64,000 bases of DNA from VRUE01 sp963840565 (GCA_963840565.1 CAWIZH010000002.1:868001-932000), one strand, 5' to 3'; shown: positions 45,910-55,489, counted from the stretch's first letter. Notes: generated from the sequence alone by a model not told the origin. Numbers and translations are program-made.

Positions 45910-46547
45910 GGGTTACTGCGCGGCTCGCGATGCTCTGCGGCGTCCTCGCCTGCGTCCTCATCGAGCGGCGGGCCATAGCTGTCGCCCTCGCGCAGGGCAC
46001 GCAGGGCGCCCTTGCGCTGCGCCCGCGGCGCCCGGTCGAGGATCAGCACGCCGTCAAGGTGATCGAGCTCGTGCTGCAGCACCCGCGCCTCCAGGCCCGA
46101 GGCCTCGATCCGCACCGGCTCGCCGTCGACGTCGAGGCCGGTGAAGCGAGCGTGGAGGGGTCGCTCGACGTCCATCGAGACCCGTGGCAGGCTGAGGCAG
46201 CCCTCCTCGGCGACGACCGCCTCCTCGGAGAGCCACTCAACCTCGGGGTTGATCAGCGCCGTCGGCTCGCTGTCGGCCCCAGCCTGGAAGACGAGCAGGC
46301 GGCGCAGGACGCCGACCTGCGTCGCTGCCAAGCCGACCCCCATTGCGCCCCGCATGATCTGGACCATCCGCTCGACTTCGGCCCGCAGCTCGGGACCAAA
46401 CTCGCGCACCGGAGAGGCCTTGCTCTTCAGGACCGGATCGCCGAACTTGACCACCTGCGCCAGGGCGGCTTCGCGCCGCTCCAGCAGCTCGGCCTCAAGC
46501 TCGTTCTCGTCGCGCTCGTCGGCCTCGATCTCGGCGTGCTCACTCAT
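45906..46547 (-). CDS. def: Peptide deformylase
   Basis: About 213 residues; removes the N-terminal formyl group. All three metal motifs are present: GVGLAATQVG, EEGCLSLP and QHELDHLDG. An acidic N-terminal extension of about 30 residues (EIEADERDENELEAELLERR) precedes the catalytic core. Same strand and operon as fmt. Confidence 0.96.
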   Translation of the reverse strand: MSEHAEIEADERDENELEAELLERREAALAQVVKFGDPVLKSKASPVREFGPELRAEVERMVQIMRGAMGVGLAATQVGVLRRLLVFQAGADSEPTALINPEVEWLSEEAVVAEEGCLSLPRVSMDVERPLHARFTGLDVDGEPVRIEASGLEARVLQHELDHLDGVLILDRAPRAQRKGALRALREGDSYGPPLDEDAGEDAAEHREPRSNP

Positions 46548-46570
46548 CTCGATCTGAGTCTAAGGATTCG

Positions 46571-48760
46571 CTACTGGGGATCGACGTCGACCGAGATCGC
46601 GACCTCGCGCAGGGAACGGTCGGCGGCGAGGCGCTCGACCGTCTCGCGGACGGCGGCGACGGTTCCCTCGCGGTCGCTTGCCTTGAGCAGGAGGCGGCGA
46701 CGGTGGCGGTTGCGGACGCGGAACATCGGTGCCGGGCCGAGCAGGTCGGTTTCCTCGGGCAGCACCGGCAGAAGGGACTGGGCGAGCTCGGCGGCAGCCT
46801 TGTCGAGGCGCGGCTCGGACTCGGCTTTGAGCACGATCCTGGTCAGGTGGGAGAAGGGTGGGTAACGCAGCGCCCGCCGCCGCTCGATCTCCGCGCCGAG
46901 GAAGGTGGCGGCGTCGTGGTTGGCGGCGTGAACGATGCTGGGCGCGACCGGGGCCAGGGTCTGGACGATCACCTCGCCACCGGCGGCGCCGCGACCGCTG
47001 CGGCCGGCGAGCTGGGCGACCATGGCGAAGGTCCGCTCGGCGGCGCGGAAGTCGGGGAAGCGCAGGGTCGCGTCGGCGTCGAGGATCGCGCTCAGGGTGA
47101 CTTCGGGGAAGTCGTGGCCCTTGGCGACCATCTGGGTGCCGACGAGGACGCCACTCTCGGCCTCGCCGAAGGCGGCGAGGATGCGGGCGTGGGCGCCGCG
47201 GGCGCCGGCGGTGTCGGCGTCGAGGCGAAAGACCGGCATCGGCGCCAGCCGCTCGGCGAGCAGCGCCTCGACCTGCTCGGTGCCGACGCCGGCGCGCGAG
47301 AGCGTGGTCGAGCCACAGTCGCCGCAGGCGCGCGGCAGCGGTTCGGAGTGGGCGCAGTGGTGGCAGACGACGCGGCCACTGTGGCGGTGGACGATCAGGG
47401 AGACGTCGCAGTTGGGACAGCTCCAGTGCCGGCCGCAGGAGCGGCAGGTGAGCCAGGGGGCGAAGCCGCGCCGGTTGACCATCACGATCGCCTTCGCACC
47501 GACGCCGCGCACGCTCTCCAGCGCCGCCCAGGTGTCGGGATGCAGAGCGCCTGAGCGCGGGTCGGCCTCGCGCATGTCGAGAACCTTCACCGGTGGCATC
47601 GGGCGACCGTCGACCCGGCGGGGCAGCTCCAGCCGCGGCAGCTCCAGCCAGGACTCGGGGCGCGGCGTCGCGGTGCCGGCGACGAGCACGGCGCCGCTCT
47701 CGGCGGCGCGGCGGCGGGCGACGGCGCGGGCGTCGTAGCAGGGGTCGCCTTCCTGCTTATAGGAGGCGTCGTGCTCCTCGTCGATCACGATCAGGCCGAG
47801 GTCGCGAAGGGGGGCGAAGACGGCGGAGCGGGGACCGACGCAAACGCTCGCTTCGCCGCTGCGCAGGCGCCGCCATTCGTCGTAACGCTCACCGTCGGGC
47901 AGGGCCGAGTGCAGGACGGCGAAGCGGTCGCCGAGCCGGGCCCGGAAGCGCGCCACCGCCTGCGGGGCCAGGCCGATCTCGGGGACGAGGACGATCGCCC
48001 CCTTGCCGCGTGCCAGCGCCGCCTCGACCGCGGCGAGGTAGACCTCGGTCTTGCCCGAGCCGGTGACGCCGTGCAGGAGCTGCTCGCGGGGAGCGCCGGC
48101 TTCGCCATCGAGCGCGGCGACGATGCTCTCCACCGCCGCCGCCTGCTCGGGCAGCAACTCGGGATTGCCGCCGCGAGCGCCGACCTCGGGGTGAGCGGAG
48201 CGCCTCCGCACCCGCGAGCTGCGCGTGGCGATCAGGCCGCGCTCCTCGAGCCGTCGCAGCACCGCGCGGTCGCTGCCGACCGCGACGGCCAACTCCGGCG
48301 CCGACATCTCCCCCGCCCGCAGCGCCTCCAGCACGGCGCGCTGCTTAACCCCAAGCCGCTCGCCGCCGCTCAGGGCCGCCTCGCCGGCGGCAGCGATCTC
48401 AGCCCGCAGCTCCAGCCGCGAGCGCACTCGCTGGCCGGCGGCTCCGGTCCCCGGCGGTAGCACGAGCTGAAGCCCGCGCGAAGGGGTCGAGCAGTACTCG
48501 CGGGCAATCCAGAGGCCCAGCCGGACCAGCTCGGCCGGCGTCCCCGCCTCGAGTGCCTCGATCGGCTCGGCAAGCTTCTCTGGCGGCAGCTCAGAAGCCT
48601 CGGCAAGCCCGACCACGACCCCGAGCAAACGCTGACGGCCGAACGGAACGCGAACGACGCTGCCGACCTCGAGGCCCTCCATCGCCGCCGGTAGCCGGTA
48701 GTCAAACGGCCCGCGCAGGGCACGGGCGGTGGTCAGCGGCTCAACCTTCGCGATCGACAC
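46571..48760 (-). CDS. priA: Primosomal replication helicase PriA
   Basis: 729 residues; restarts replication at stalled forks. 3'-DNA-binding domain at the N-terminus, Walker A GVTGSGKTEVYL, DEEH box IDEEHDASYKQ, a zinc cluster of eight cysteines (CRSCGRHWSCPNC, CHHCAHSEPLPRACGDC) and GRSGRGAAGGEVIVQT. Starts at a GTG at 48760. Placed upstream of def-fmt as in many bacteria. Confidence 0.96.
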   Translation of the reverse strand: MSIAKVEPLTTARALRGPFDYRLPAAMEGLEVGSVVRVPFGRQRLLGVVVGLAEASELPPEKLAEPIEALEAGTPAELVRLGLWIAREYCSTPSRGLQLVLPPGTGAAGQRVRSRLELRAEIAAAGEAALSGGERLGVKQRAVLEALRAGEMSAPELAVAVGSDRAVLRRLEERGLIATRSSRVRRRSAHPEVGARGGNPELLPEQAAAVESIVAALDGEAGAPREQLLHGVTGSGKTEVYLAAVEAALARGKGAIVLVPEIGLAPQAVARFRARLGDRFAVLHSALPDGERYDEWRRLRSGEASVCVGPRSAVFAPLRDLGLIVIDEEHDASYKQEGDPCYDARAVARRRAAESGAVLVAGTATPRPESWLELPRLELPRRVDGRPMPPVKVLDMREADPRSGALHPDTWAALESVRGVGAKAIVMVNRRGFAPWLTCRSCGRHWSCPNCDVSLIVHRHSGRVVCHHCAHSEPLPRACGDCGSTTLSRAGVGTEQVEALLAERLAPMPVFRLDADTAGARGAHARILAAFGEAESGVLVGTQMVAKGHDFPEVTLSAILDADATLRFPDFRAAERTFAMVAQLAGRSGRGAAGGEVIVQTLAPVAPSIVHAANHDAATFLGAEIERRRALRYPPFSHLTRIVLKAESEPRLDKAAAELAQSLLPVLPEETDLLGPAPMFRVRNRHRRRLLLKASDREGTVAAVRETVERLAADRSLREVAISVDVDPQ

Positions 48761-48809
48761 CGACTCACGTTATGGAGGGACGCGGACGGCGCGGGTATGC
48801 TGCGCCGCG

Positions 48810-49313
48810 ATGGCGCTGAACCTCAGTCCGGGAGAGCAGGTGATCTTCCAGGGCCACCCCTCGTGGCGGGCGATCCTCGGCTTCTACCTGAAGGGAATCC
48901 TGATCGCCGCGATCGTCGGTGTCCTCTTCAAGCTCTTCGGCTCCGGCAGCGGCACCGTCTTCCTGGTCGTCCTCGTGATCGTCGCCGCGACCGTGCTGAT
49001 CGGCTTCTTCAAGCGAGTCTCGACCACCTACACGATCACCGACCGCCGCCTCAACATCAAACGGGGAATCATCTCCCGCGAGATCCAGGAGACCAGGCTC
49101 GAGCGGGTCCAGAACGTCAACTACCGCCAGAGCGTCTACCAGCGCGTTATGCAGATAGGCGACGTCGACTTCGACACGGCAGCAGGCGACGACTACAACT
49201 TCATCTTCGCCGGAGTCGCAGATCCCAGCGACGTCGTACACCGAGTCGATCAGGCAACTGGCGCTAACGCTGCCGGAAGCCACGGTCTCGGAGAAGCTCA
49301 ACCTCCCAGCTAG
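48810..49313 (+). CDS. PH-domain (bPH2/YdbS-like) membrane protein
   Basis: About 167 residues. Two membrane helices (AILGFYLKGILIAAIVGVLF and GTVFLVVLVIVAATVLIGFF) precede a bacterial PH domain with TYTITDRRLNIKRGIISREI and ETRLERVQNVNYRQS. Molecular function unknown. Start ATG 48810; the gene is divergent from priA and convergent with metK across the paired repeats e1 and e2. Confidence 0.85.
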   Translation: MALNLSPGEQVIFQGHPSWRAILGFYLKGILIAAIVGVLFKLFGSGSGTVFLVVLVIVAATVLIGFFKRVSTTYTITDRRLNIKRGIISREIQETRLERVQNVNYRQSVYQRVMQIGDVDFDTAAGDDYNFIFAGVADPSDVVHRVDQATGANAAGSHGLGEAQPPS

Positions 49314-49335
49314 AGATCTCGCGCCTCGCCTCGTG

Positions 49336-49484
49336 AGGGATGGCGGGTGCGCCTCTCCGGGAATTGATGTCGCACGCGCTTCGCGCTTAGCGACGAATGA
49401 GGAGCGCGGCTTCGCCGCGCCTTGAACTACGAGTGCAGCGGCCGCCTTCGGCGACATTCCCGGAGAGGCGCACCCGCCATCCCT
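49336..49484. repeat. Long palindromic element e1 with 29-bp perfect arms
   Basis: Perfect inverted repeat at 49336-49364 and 49456-49484. The 91-base core contains GTCGC/GCGAC (49369-49373 with 49390-49394), the hairpin GCGCGGC-TTC-GCCGCGC and the stretch ACGAGTGCAGCGGCCGC. This core is about 80% identical to the reverse complement of the core of e2, though the arms of e1 and e2 are unrelated. It occupies the gap of about 380 bases between the PH-domain gene and metK together with e2; nothing else was seen in that gap. Confidence 0.95.
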
Positions 49485-49537
49485 TTCGAAGCTTCTCCCT
49501 CGCTCGGGACCAAGCTTGTCCTGCCGGAGACTGTCGA

Positions 49538-49684
49538 GGAGAGGCCCGGTCGGCCTCCAGACGAATGTCGCGAAGCGGCCGCTGCACTCGTGTTTCTAGG
49601 CGCGGCGAGCCGCGCTCTTCGATTGTCGCTAAGCGCCGCAGGCGCGTGCGACTCAATTCGTCTGGAGGCCGACCGGGCCTCTCC
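49538..49684. repeat. Long palindromic element e2 with 29-bp perfect arms, inverted relative to e1
   Basis: Perfect inverted repeat at 49538-49566 and 49656-49684. The arms differ from those of e1; the 89-base core is the e1 core in reverse orientation, with the same three hairpin modules and matching spacing. It ends 11 bases before the metK stop. Confidence 0.95.
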
Positions 49685-49694
49685 CCGCTAACTC

Positions 49695-50942
49695 TTAAGC
49701 AGGAGCTGCTTCGAGCCCTGCGGCGCTCTTCAGCTTGTCCGCCCTGTCGGTGCGCTCCCAGGTGAAGGCGTCCTCGCTGCGGCCGAAGTGGCCGTATGCC
49801 GCTGTGTTGCGGAAGATCGGCCGGTGTAGGTCGAGGTAGCCGCGGAATGCTCCCGGGCGAAGGTCGAACTCTGCTTCGACCAGGCGGGAGATCTCGGCGT
49901 CTGGCAGCTTGCCGGTGCCGAAGGTCTCGACCATCAGCGAGATTGGGCGGGCGACGCCGATCGCGTAGGCGACCTGGACCTCGCAGCGCTCGGCGAGGCC
50001 GGCGGCGACGACGTTCTTGGCGACGTGGCGGGTGGCGTAGGCAGCTGAGCGGTCGACCTTGGATGGGTCCTTGCCGGAGAAGGCGCCGCCGCCGTGGCGG
50101 GCCATGCCGCCGTAGGTGTCGACGATGATCTTGCGGCCGGTGAGGCCGGCGTCGCCGACCGGGCCGCCGATTACGAACTTGCCGGTCGGGTTGACGAGGA
50201 AGTGCTGGCGCAGCTCATCGGGATCGAAGAGGCCATCGGCCTCGGCGCCGAGCACCGGCAGCACGACGCTCTCCCAGAGGTCGGGCTTGATCTTCGACTC
50301 CGACTCGACGCCCTCGGCGTGCTGGGTGGAGATCAGGAGCTTCTCGACCTTGACCGGGCGGCCGTCGGCGTAGCGGACGGTGACCTGGGTCTTGCCGTCG
50401 GGGCCGAGGTAGTCGAGGCTGCCGTCCTTGCGCACCGCGGCGAGCCGTTCGGCCAGCCGGTGGGCGAGGTGGATCGGCATCGGCATCAGCGCCTCGGTCT
50501 CATCGGAGGCGTAGCCGAACATCATTCCCTGATCGCCGGCACCGGCGATCAGCAGCTCGTCCTCGACCGACTCGGTGCGCGTCTCGTAAGCCTTGTCGAC
50601 GCCCTGGGCGATGTCGGGCGACTGCTTGTCGAGCGAGACCAGGACCGAGATGTGATCGCAGTTGTAGCCGTAGTCGCCGTGGTCGTAGCCGATATCGCGG
50701 ATCGTCTCGCGGACCAGCTCGGGCACGTCGAGGTGGACGCTGGTCGAGATCTCGCCCGAGACCACCGCCATGCCGGTGTTGACCAGGGTCTCGCAGGCGA
50801 CGCGGCCCTCGGGGTCGCCGGCCATCACCGCGTCGAGCACGGTGTCGGAGATCGCGTCGGCGACCTTGTCGGGGTGTCCCTCGGTGACGGACTCGGACGT
50901 GAAGAGGTACTCGCCCTCGGCGAGTGGCTGAATATCGGTCAT
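49695..50942 (-). CDS. metK: S-adenosylmethionine synthetase
   Basis: 415 residues; makes SAM from methionine and ATP. FTSESVTEGHPDKVADAISD, GAGDQGMMFGYA, GGGAFSGKDPSKVDRSAAY and VAYAIGVARPIS are diagnostic. Frame intact. Start ATG 50942 is covered by a 6-bp hairpin (50942-50955). No SAM riboswitch was recognised. It is followed upstream by der on the same strand. Confidence 0.97.
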   Translation of the reverse strand: MTDIQPLAEGEYLFTSESVTEGHPDKVADAISDTVLDAVMAGDPEGRVACETLVNTGMAVVSGEISTSVHLDVPELVRETIRDIGYDHGDYGYNCDHISVLVSLDKQSPDIAQGVDKAYETRTESVEDELLIAGAGDQGMMFGYASDETEALMPMPIHLAHRLAERLAAVRKDGSLDYLGPDGKTQVTVRYADGRPVKVEKLLISTQHAEGVESESKIKPDLWESVVLPVLGAEADGLFDPDELRQHFLVNPTGKFVIGGPVGDAGLTGRKIIVDTYGGMARHGGGAFSGKDPSKVDRSAAYATRHVAKNVVAAGLAERCEVQVAYAIGVARPISLMVETFGTGKLPDAEISRLVEAEFDLRPGAFRGYLDLHRPIFRNTAAYGHFGRSEDAFTWERTDRADKLKSAAGLEAAPA

Positions 50943-50955
50943 AGGCTGAAGCCTA
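50942..50955. promoter_or_regulatory. Small hairpin at the metK start
   Basis: TAGGCT-GA-AGCCTA covers the first base of the metK start codon and the space where a ribosome site should be; a 6-bp stem. It could limit translation. Weak evidence. Confidence 0.35.
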
Positions 50956-50976
50956 AATGGTTGTTTCGAGCGGCGT

Positions 50977-52296
50977 TCAGCGACCTTCGCGAGTTCCCGA
51001 GTGAAGGACGAAGTCGATGATCAGCGGGACTCCCTCCATCTCGTAGGTCTCGCGCAGGCGGTTCTCGAGGTGGTAGGCCCAGTCGCGGCTGATCAGCTTG
51101 CGGTCGTTGACCTGGATCGCGATCCGCGGCGGCCGCTCGCCGATCTGCGCCGCGTAGTAGAGACGCAGGCGGCGGCCGCGTTTGGACGGCGGCGGCGTTT
51201 TGGCGACGACCTCGGCGACGAAGCGGTTGAGCTCCGGCGTCGGGATCCGCTCGCCGGCCTTGTCGGCCAGCTCCAGCGCCTTCGGCAGCAGGTTGGCGAC
51301 GTTGCGGCCGCGGGTCGCCGAGCAGGTGACGACTGCGGGCCGCAGGCGCAGCTTGCGCTGGACCCGGGCGCGGGCGTCGTCGATGTCGGTCGTGGTGATG
51401 TCCCACTTGTTGAGCACCAGCAGGGTCGCGCAGCCGGCCTTCATCGCGATCTCGGAGACCCGCAGGTCCTCGGCGGTGACGCCCTCCGCAGCGTCGCAGA
51501 CGACAATGGCGACGTTGGCCCGCTCGACCGCATGTTCGGCGCGCAGCTGGGCGTAGTAGTCGACGGTGCCTGCCACCTTGGAGCGGCGGCGCAGGCCGGC
51601 GGTGTCGACGAGGATGATGCGGCGGCCGTCGACCTCGATCTCGGTGTCGATCGCGTCGCGGGTGGTGCCCGCCCGCGGCGAGACGATCACCCGATCGGAG
51701 CCGAGGAAGGCGTTGACCAGCGAGGACTTACCGGCGTTGGGGCGGCCGATCACGGCGACCCGGGTGGCGTCGTCGGGCTCGCCGGGCTGGGCGCGGTCGC
51801 CGAGCAGCTCGACCACGCGGTCGAGCAGATCGCCGCTGCCGAGGCCGTGGCTGGCGGAAACCGGCATCGGCTCTCCCAGCCCGAGCTTGTTCAGCTCGGC
51901 GCTCATGTACTCGTCCTCGGGCCGGTCGAGTTTGTTGGCGACGACGACAACCGGGACGTCGGCGCCGCGCAGCGTCTTTGCCAGTTCGGCGTCGCCGGCC
52001 CGCACCCCGGCGCGGGCGTCGACGACCAGCATCACCACGTCGGCCTCACCGATCCCCAGCCGCGCCTGCTGTTGCACGTCGCGGGCCAGCTCGGAGTCGT
52101 CCTCGAGGTCGATGCCGCCGGTGTCGAGCAAATCGAAGGCGACGCCGTTCCACTCGCAGCGCACCACCTTGCGGTCGCGGGTCACGCCGGGCTCGGCATC
52201 GGTGACGGCCTCGCGGCCGCCGGCGAGCCGGTTGACCAGGGTGCTCTTGCCGACGTTGGGGAAACCGACGATCGCGACTGTTGGCAGGCGGTTCAT
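50977..52296 (-). CDS. der: Ribosome assembly GTPase Der
   Basis: 439 residues with two tandem G domains: GFPNVGKSTLVNRL, DTGGIDL and NKLDRPED in the first; GRPNAGKSSLVNAFL, DTAGLRRRSKV and NKWDITT in the second; then a KH-like domain (RLYYAAQIGERPPRIAIQV). Acts in 50S assembly. Start ATG 52296 overlaps the cmk stop. Confidence 0.97.
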   Translation of the reverse strand: MNRLPTVAIVGFPNVGKSTLVNRLAGGREAVTDAEPGVTRDRKVVRCEWNGVAFDLLDTGGIDLEDDSELARDVQQQARLGIGEADVVMLVVDARAGVRAGDAELAKTLRGADVPVVVVANKLDRPEDEYMSAELNKLGLGEPMPVSASHGLGSGDLLDRVVELLGDRAQPGEPDDATRVAVIGRPNAGKSSLVNAFLGSDRVIVSPRAGTTRDAIDTEIEVDGRRIILVDTAGLRRRSKVAGTVDYYAQLRAEHAVERANVAIVVCDAAEGVTAEDLRVSEIAMKAGCATLLVLNKWDITTTDIDDARARVQRKLRLRPAVVTCSATRGRNVANLLPKALELADKAGERIPTPELNRFVAEVVAKTPPPSKRGRRLRLYYAAQIGERPPRIAIQVNDRKLISRDWAYHLENRLRETYEMEGVPLIIDFVLHSGTREGR

Positions 52297-52931
52297 GCGA
52301 GGCCCCTCTGGCGGGCGAGGGTGACGACGCGATCGACGACTTCGTCCAGCGCGAGCCCGGTGGTGTCGAGCTCGACGGCGTCCTCGGCGGCGCGCAAGGC
52401 ACTGTGCTCGCGGCCCTCGTCGCGGGCGTCGCGCTCGCGCTGGGCGGCCAAAACGGCCCCGAGGTCCTCGCCGGTCTGCTCGGCGCGGCGGCGCGCCCGC
52501 TCCTCCGGCGAGGCGGTGAGAAAGACCTTCAGCGGCGCCTCGGGGCTGACCACGGTGCCGATGTCACGTCCCTCGGCGACGTAGCGACCCCCAGCGATCA
52601 GCTCACGCTGACAGGCGACCATCGCCTCGCGCACGCCCTGGTGGACGGAAGCTCGCGAGGACGCCTCGCTCACCCGCGGCTCGCGGATCGCCGCGCTCAC
52701 GTCGCGGCCATCGAGCGTGACCCGATCGCCATCGAGCTCGATCTCCAGCGTGCCCGCCAGCTCGTTCATCGCGACCTCGTCGTCAAGCTCAACACCCCGC
52801 TCTAGAGCGGCCAAAGCGACGCAGCGGTACATAGCCCCGGAATCGAGATAGGTGAACCCAAGCCGCTCCGCAAGCGCGCGGGCAACCGTTGACTTCCCAG
52901 CCCCCGCGGGCCCATCGATGGCAATGACCAT
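52293..52931 (-). CDS. cmk: Cytidylate kinase
   Basis: About 212 residues; phosphorylates CMP and dCMP. P-loop VIAIDGPAGAGKSTVARALA, LDSGAMYRCVALAAL, GRYVAEGRDIGTVV and FLTASPEERARRR are typical. I chose ATG 52931. The frame stays open through element e3 to 53111, but that upstream part (ASRHSRRGAPAIP) is repeat sequence, not family-like. aroA-cmk-der is a common order. Confidence 0.95.
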   Translation of the reverse strand: MVIAIDGPAGAGKSTVARALAERLGFTYLDSGAMYRCVALAALERGVELDDEVAMNELAGTLEIELDGDRVTLDGRDVSAAIREPRVSEASSRASVHQGVREAMVACQRELIAGGRYVAEGRDIGTVVSPEAPLKVFLTASPEERARRRAEQTGEDLGAVLAAQRERDARDEGREHSALRAAEDAVELDTTGLALDEVVDRVVTLARQRGLA

Positions 52932-52956
52932 GGCGGCAGCGTAGAGACGCGCGACG

Positions 52957-53098
52957 GGGATGGCCGGTGCGCCTCTCCGGGAATGTCGCGAAGCGGCGGA
53001 AATGCAATCCGGTTTCCGCGCGGCAAAGCCGCGCACCAGATTCACCCCAGCGCGAAGCGCTGGGGTGTCAATTCTCGGAGAGGCGCACCGGCCATCCC
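52957..53098. repeat. Long palindromic element e3 with 28-bp arms
   Basis: Arms at 52957-52984 and 53071-53098 pair over 28 bases with one G-T. The arm matches that of e1 at 27 of 28 positions. The 86-base core keeps GTCGCGAAGCGGC, GCGCGGC-AAA-GCCGCGC and AGCGCGAAGCGCT, but one stem is replaced by a different complementary pair (CACCCC/GGGGTG instead of GTCGC/GCGAC). It lies between aroA and cmk. Confidence 0.94.
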
Positions 53099-53107
53099 TC
53101 CCCCGGG

Positions 53108-54400
53108 TCAACCCAGAAGGGACGCCAGATCCGCCTCGAAGCCCGGGTAGCTGACCGCGGCCGCATCCATGCCCTCGACCTCGACCCCGTCACGGGAGGC
53201 GAGGCCGGCGATTGCGCCCAGCATGGCGATCCGGTGATCGCCGTGGGAGTCGATCGCGCCGCCGCGCAGGCCGCCGCTGCCCTCGATTCGGATCCCGTCC
53301 TCGCGCGGTTCGGCATTCGCGCCGAGCGCGTTCAGCGCTTCGCAGGTGGTGGCGACGCGATCGGACTCCTTGCGGCGCAGCTCGACGGCGTCGCGAATCG
53401 TCGTATCGCCCTCGGCGAAACAAGCGGCGAGCGCGACCAGCGGCAGCTCGTCGATCGCCAGCGGGATCTCGGCGCCGCCGACCGCGGTCCCGCGTAGCGC
53501 CGAGCCGCGGACGCGGATCGTGCCGACCGGCTCGCCGCCGCGCTCGCCCACCGCCTTGACCTCGATCTCAGCACCCATCCGCTCGAGGATGCCGAGCAGT
53601 CCGGTCCGGGTCGGGTTGGTGCCGACGCCCTCCAGGATGACCTCGCTGTCGGGGACGAGCAGCGCCGCGACGACGAAGAAGGCGGCCGAGGAGAAATCGG
53701 TCGGCACCGCGAACTCGCCCAGCTGCAGCCGCTTCGGCGGACGCAGGGCAACGCCCCCGCGCAGCCAGGCGACGTCGGCGCCGGCGGCGGCGAGCATCCG
53801 CTCGGTGTGGTCGCGACTGCGCGCCGGCTCCCTGACCCAGGTCTGGCCCTCGGCCAGCAGGCCGGCGAAGAGCAGGCACGACTTGACCTGGGCGCTCGCC
53901 ATCGGCAGCTCGTGCTCGATGCCCTTCAGCTCGGCGCCCTCGACCTCGAGCGGTGGCAGGCGGTCCTCGCGGCAGCTCAGCTTGGCGCCCATCGCGCGCA
54001 GCGGCACGGCGATGCGGTCGACGGGACGGCGCCGGATCGAGTCATCGCCATCGAGGGTCCATTTGCTGTCGGCCTGCCCCGCCAGCCAGCCGGGCAGCAG
54101 GCGCAGCAGCGTGCCGGCGTTGCCAACGTCGATCGAAGCCGGCGTCGCGCCGCGCAGGCCGACGCCCTGGATGCTGATCACCGGGTCGATCTCAGCCGCG
54201 TCGACACCCTCGACCTCGGCGCCAAGCGCCTCCACCGCGGCCAGGGTCGAGCGGGTGTCGGCCGAGTCGAGGTAGCCCTCGATCGTGGTTTCGCCCTCCC
54301 CCATCGCCGCGATCAGGGCGGCGCGGTGGGAGATCGACTTGTCGGGCGGCGGGCGCAGGGAGCCGCGCAGCGGGCCGGTCGGATCGAAGCGCCGCGCCAT
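53108..54400 (-). CDS. aroA: 3-phosphoshikimate 1-carboxyvinyltransferase (EPSP synthase)
   Basis: About 430 residues; sixth step of the shikimate pathway. PPPDKSISHRAALIAAMGEG, DVGNAGTLLRLLPGWL, LPMASAQVKSCLLFAGLLA, VPTDFSSAAFFVVAAL, RRKESDRVATTCEAL and SHGDHRIAMLGAIAGL are diagnostic. ATG 54400 follows the tyrA stop by only 2 bases. Intact frame. Confidence 0.96.
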   Translation of the reverse strand: MARRFDPTGPLRGSLRPPPDKSISHRAALIAAMGEGETTIEGYLDSADTRSTLAAVEALGAEVEGVDAAEIDPVISIQGVGLRGATPASIDVGNAGTLLRLLPGWLAGQADSKWTLDGDDSIRRRPVDRIAVPLRAMGAKLSCREDRLPPLEVEGAELKGIEHELPMASAQVKSCLLFAGLLAEGQTWVREPARSRDHTERMLAAAGADVAWLRGGVALRPPKRLQLGEFAVPTDFSSAAFFVVAALLVPDSEVILEGVGTNPTRTGLLGILERMGAEIEVKAVGERGGEPVGTIRVRGSALRGTAVGGAEIPLAIDELPLVALAACFAEGDTTIRDAVELRRKESDRVATTCEALNALGANAEPREDGIRIEGSGGLRGGAIDSHGDHRIAMLGAIAGLASRDGVEVEGMDAAAVSYPGFEADLASLLG

Positions 54401-54402
54401 CG

Positions 54403-55489
54403 TCACTCGCCGTCGGCGACGGCGCTGACCGTGTGGCCCAGCTCGCGCACCAGGGCCATCGCCCGGGCGGCCTGATCGTCGCCGGAGACCCAGAGGGTGA
54501 CGGCGCCGGAGGTCATGTCGGGAGTCGGGATAGAGCGCCATGTCCTCGATGTTGACCCCGGCCTCGCCGAGCGCGAGGGCGAGCTCGGCGATCGTGCCGG
54601 GCCGGTTGGCGACGACGACGCGCAGCTCGCGCAGCGGCCCGCCGCTGAGCTCGGCCTCGAGCAGCCGGCGACGGTCCGCGCCGGCACCCGCGTGCCACTC
54701 GGCGACGGCGTCGCGCTCGCCGGTGCGGATCAGCGCGGCGGCGTCGCGCAGGCGGGCGGCAACGGCGTCGACCGCCTCCGCCACCGCCTCGCTGTTGCTG
54801 GCGAAGATGTCGCCCCAGATCGCCGGGTTGGCGCCGGCGACGCGGGTCGTGTCGCGAAAGCTCGGACCGACCTCGGGCATCCGCTCGGAGTCGCGGGTCA
54901 GCTCCTCTGCCGCCTGCCCGACGAGGACGTTGGCGACGACGTGCGGCAGGTGGCTGATCGTCGCCATCAGGCGGTCGTGGGCCTCGGGGTCGATCGCCTG
55001 CACCCGCGCCCCGAGCCCGGCGACGGTGCGCTGCAGGCGGTCGTAGAGGAGGCCGCTGGAGCGCTCGGATTTGGGCGTCAGGTACCAGCGGGCGCCCTCG
55101 AAGAGGTCCTCGCGGGCGTTCTCGACGCCCGAAGTCTCGGCCCCGGCCAGCGGGTGGCCGCCGATGAAGCGCTCATCGGCGCCGAGCGCGGCGACGATGT
55201 CGCGCTTGGTCGAGCCAACGTCGGTAACGACGGTGCCGGCATCACAAGCGTCGAGCGCAGCGGCGGTCGAGCTCGGCGAGGCCGGCGACCGGCGCCGCGC
55301 AGAAGACCACCTCGGCACCCGCGCAGGCCTCGGCCGGCGTGCCGGCGCCGCGATCGATCGCGCCGGTATCGATCGCCCGGGCGAGGGTCTCAGGATCGGG
55401 ATCGAAGCCGACTACCTCGGCCGCGAGGCGGCGCCGGGCGGCGAGCCCGATCGAGCCGCCGATCAGGCCGACGCCAAGAACCGCGACCC

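Noticed and set aside
49314..49694. Possible insertion sequence from the long inverted repeats
   Set aside because: No transposase frame, no target duplication; the inverted repeats close on themselves within 150 bases each. Treated as palindromic elements.
50943..50976. SAM riboswitch upstream of metK
   Set aside because: Only 34 bases separate metK and der, too short for a known SAM aptamer; only a 6-bp hairpin is present.
52932..53111. N-terminal extension of cytidylate kinase
   Set aside because: The open frame runs through repeat e3; the family begins at the P-loop, and ATG 52931 fits.
53108..55318. A fused tyrA-aroA protein of 736 residues
   Set aside because: The open frame joins them only because a frame break near 54520 removes the tyrA stop; each gene has its own normal start and end.
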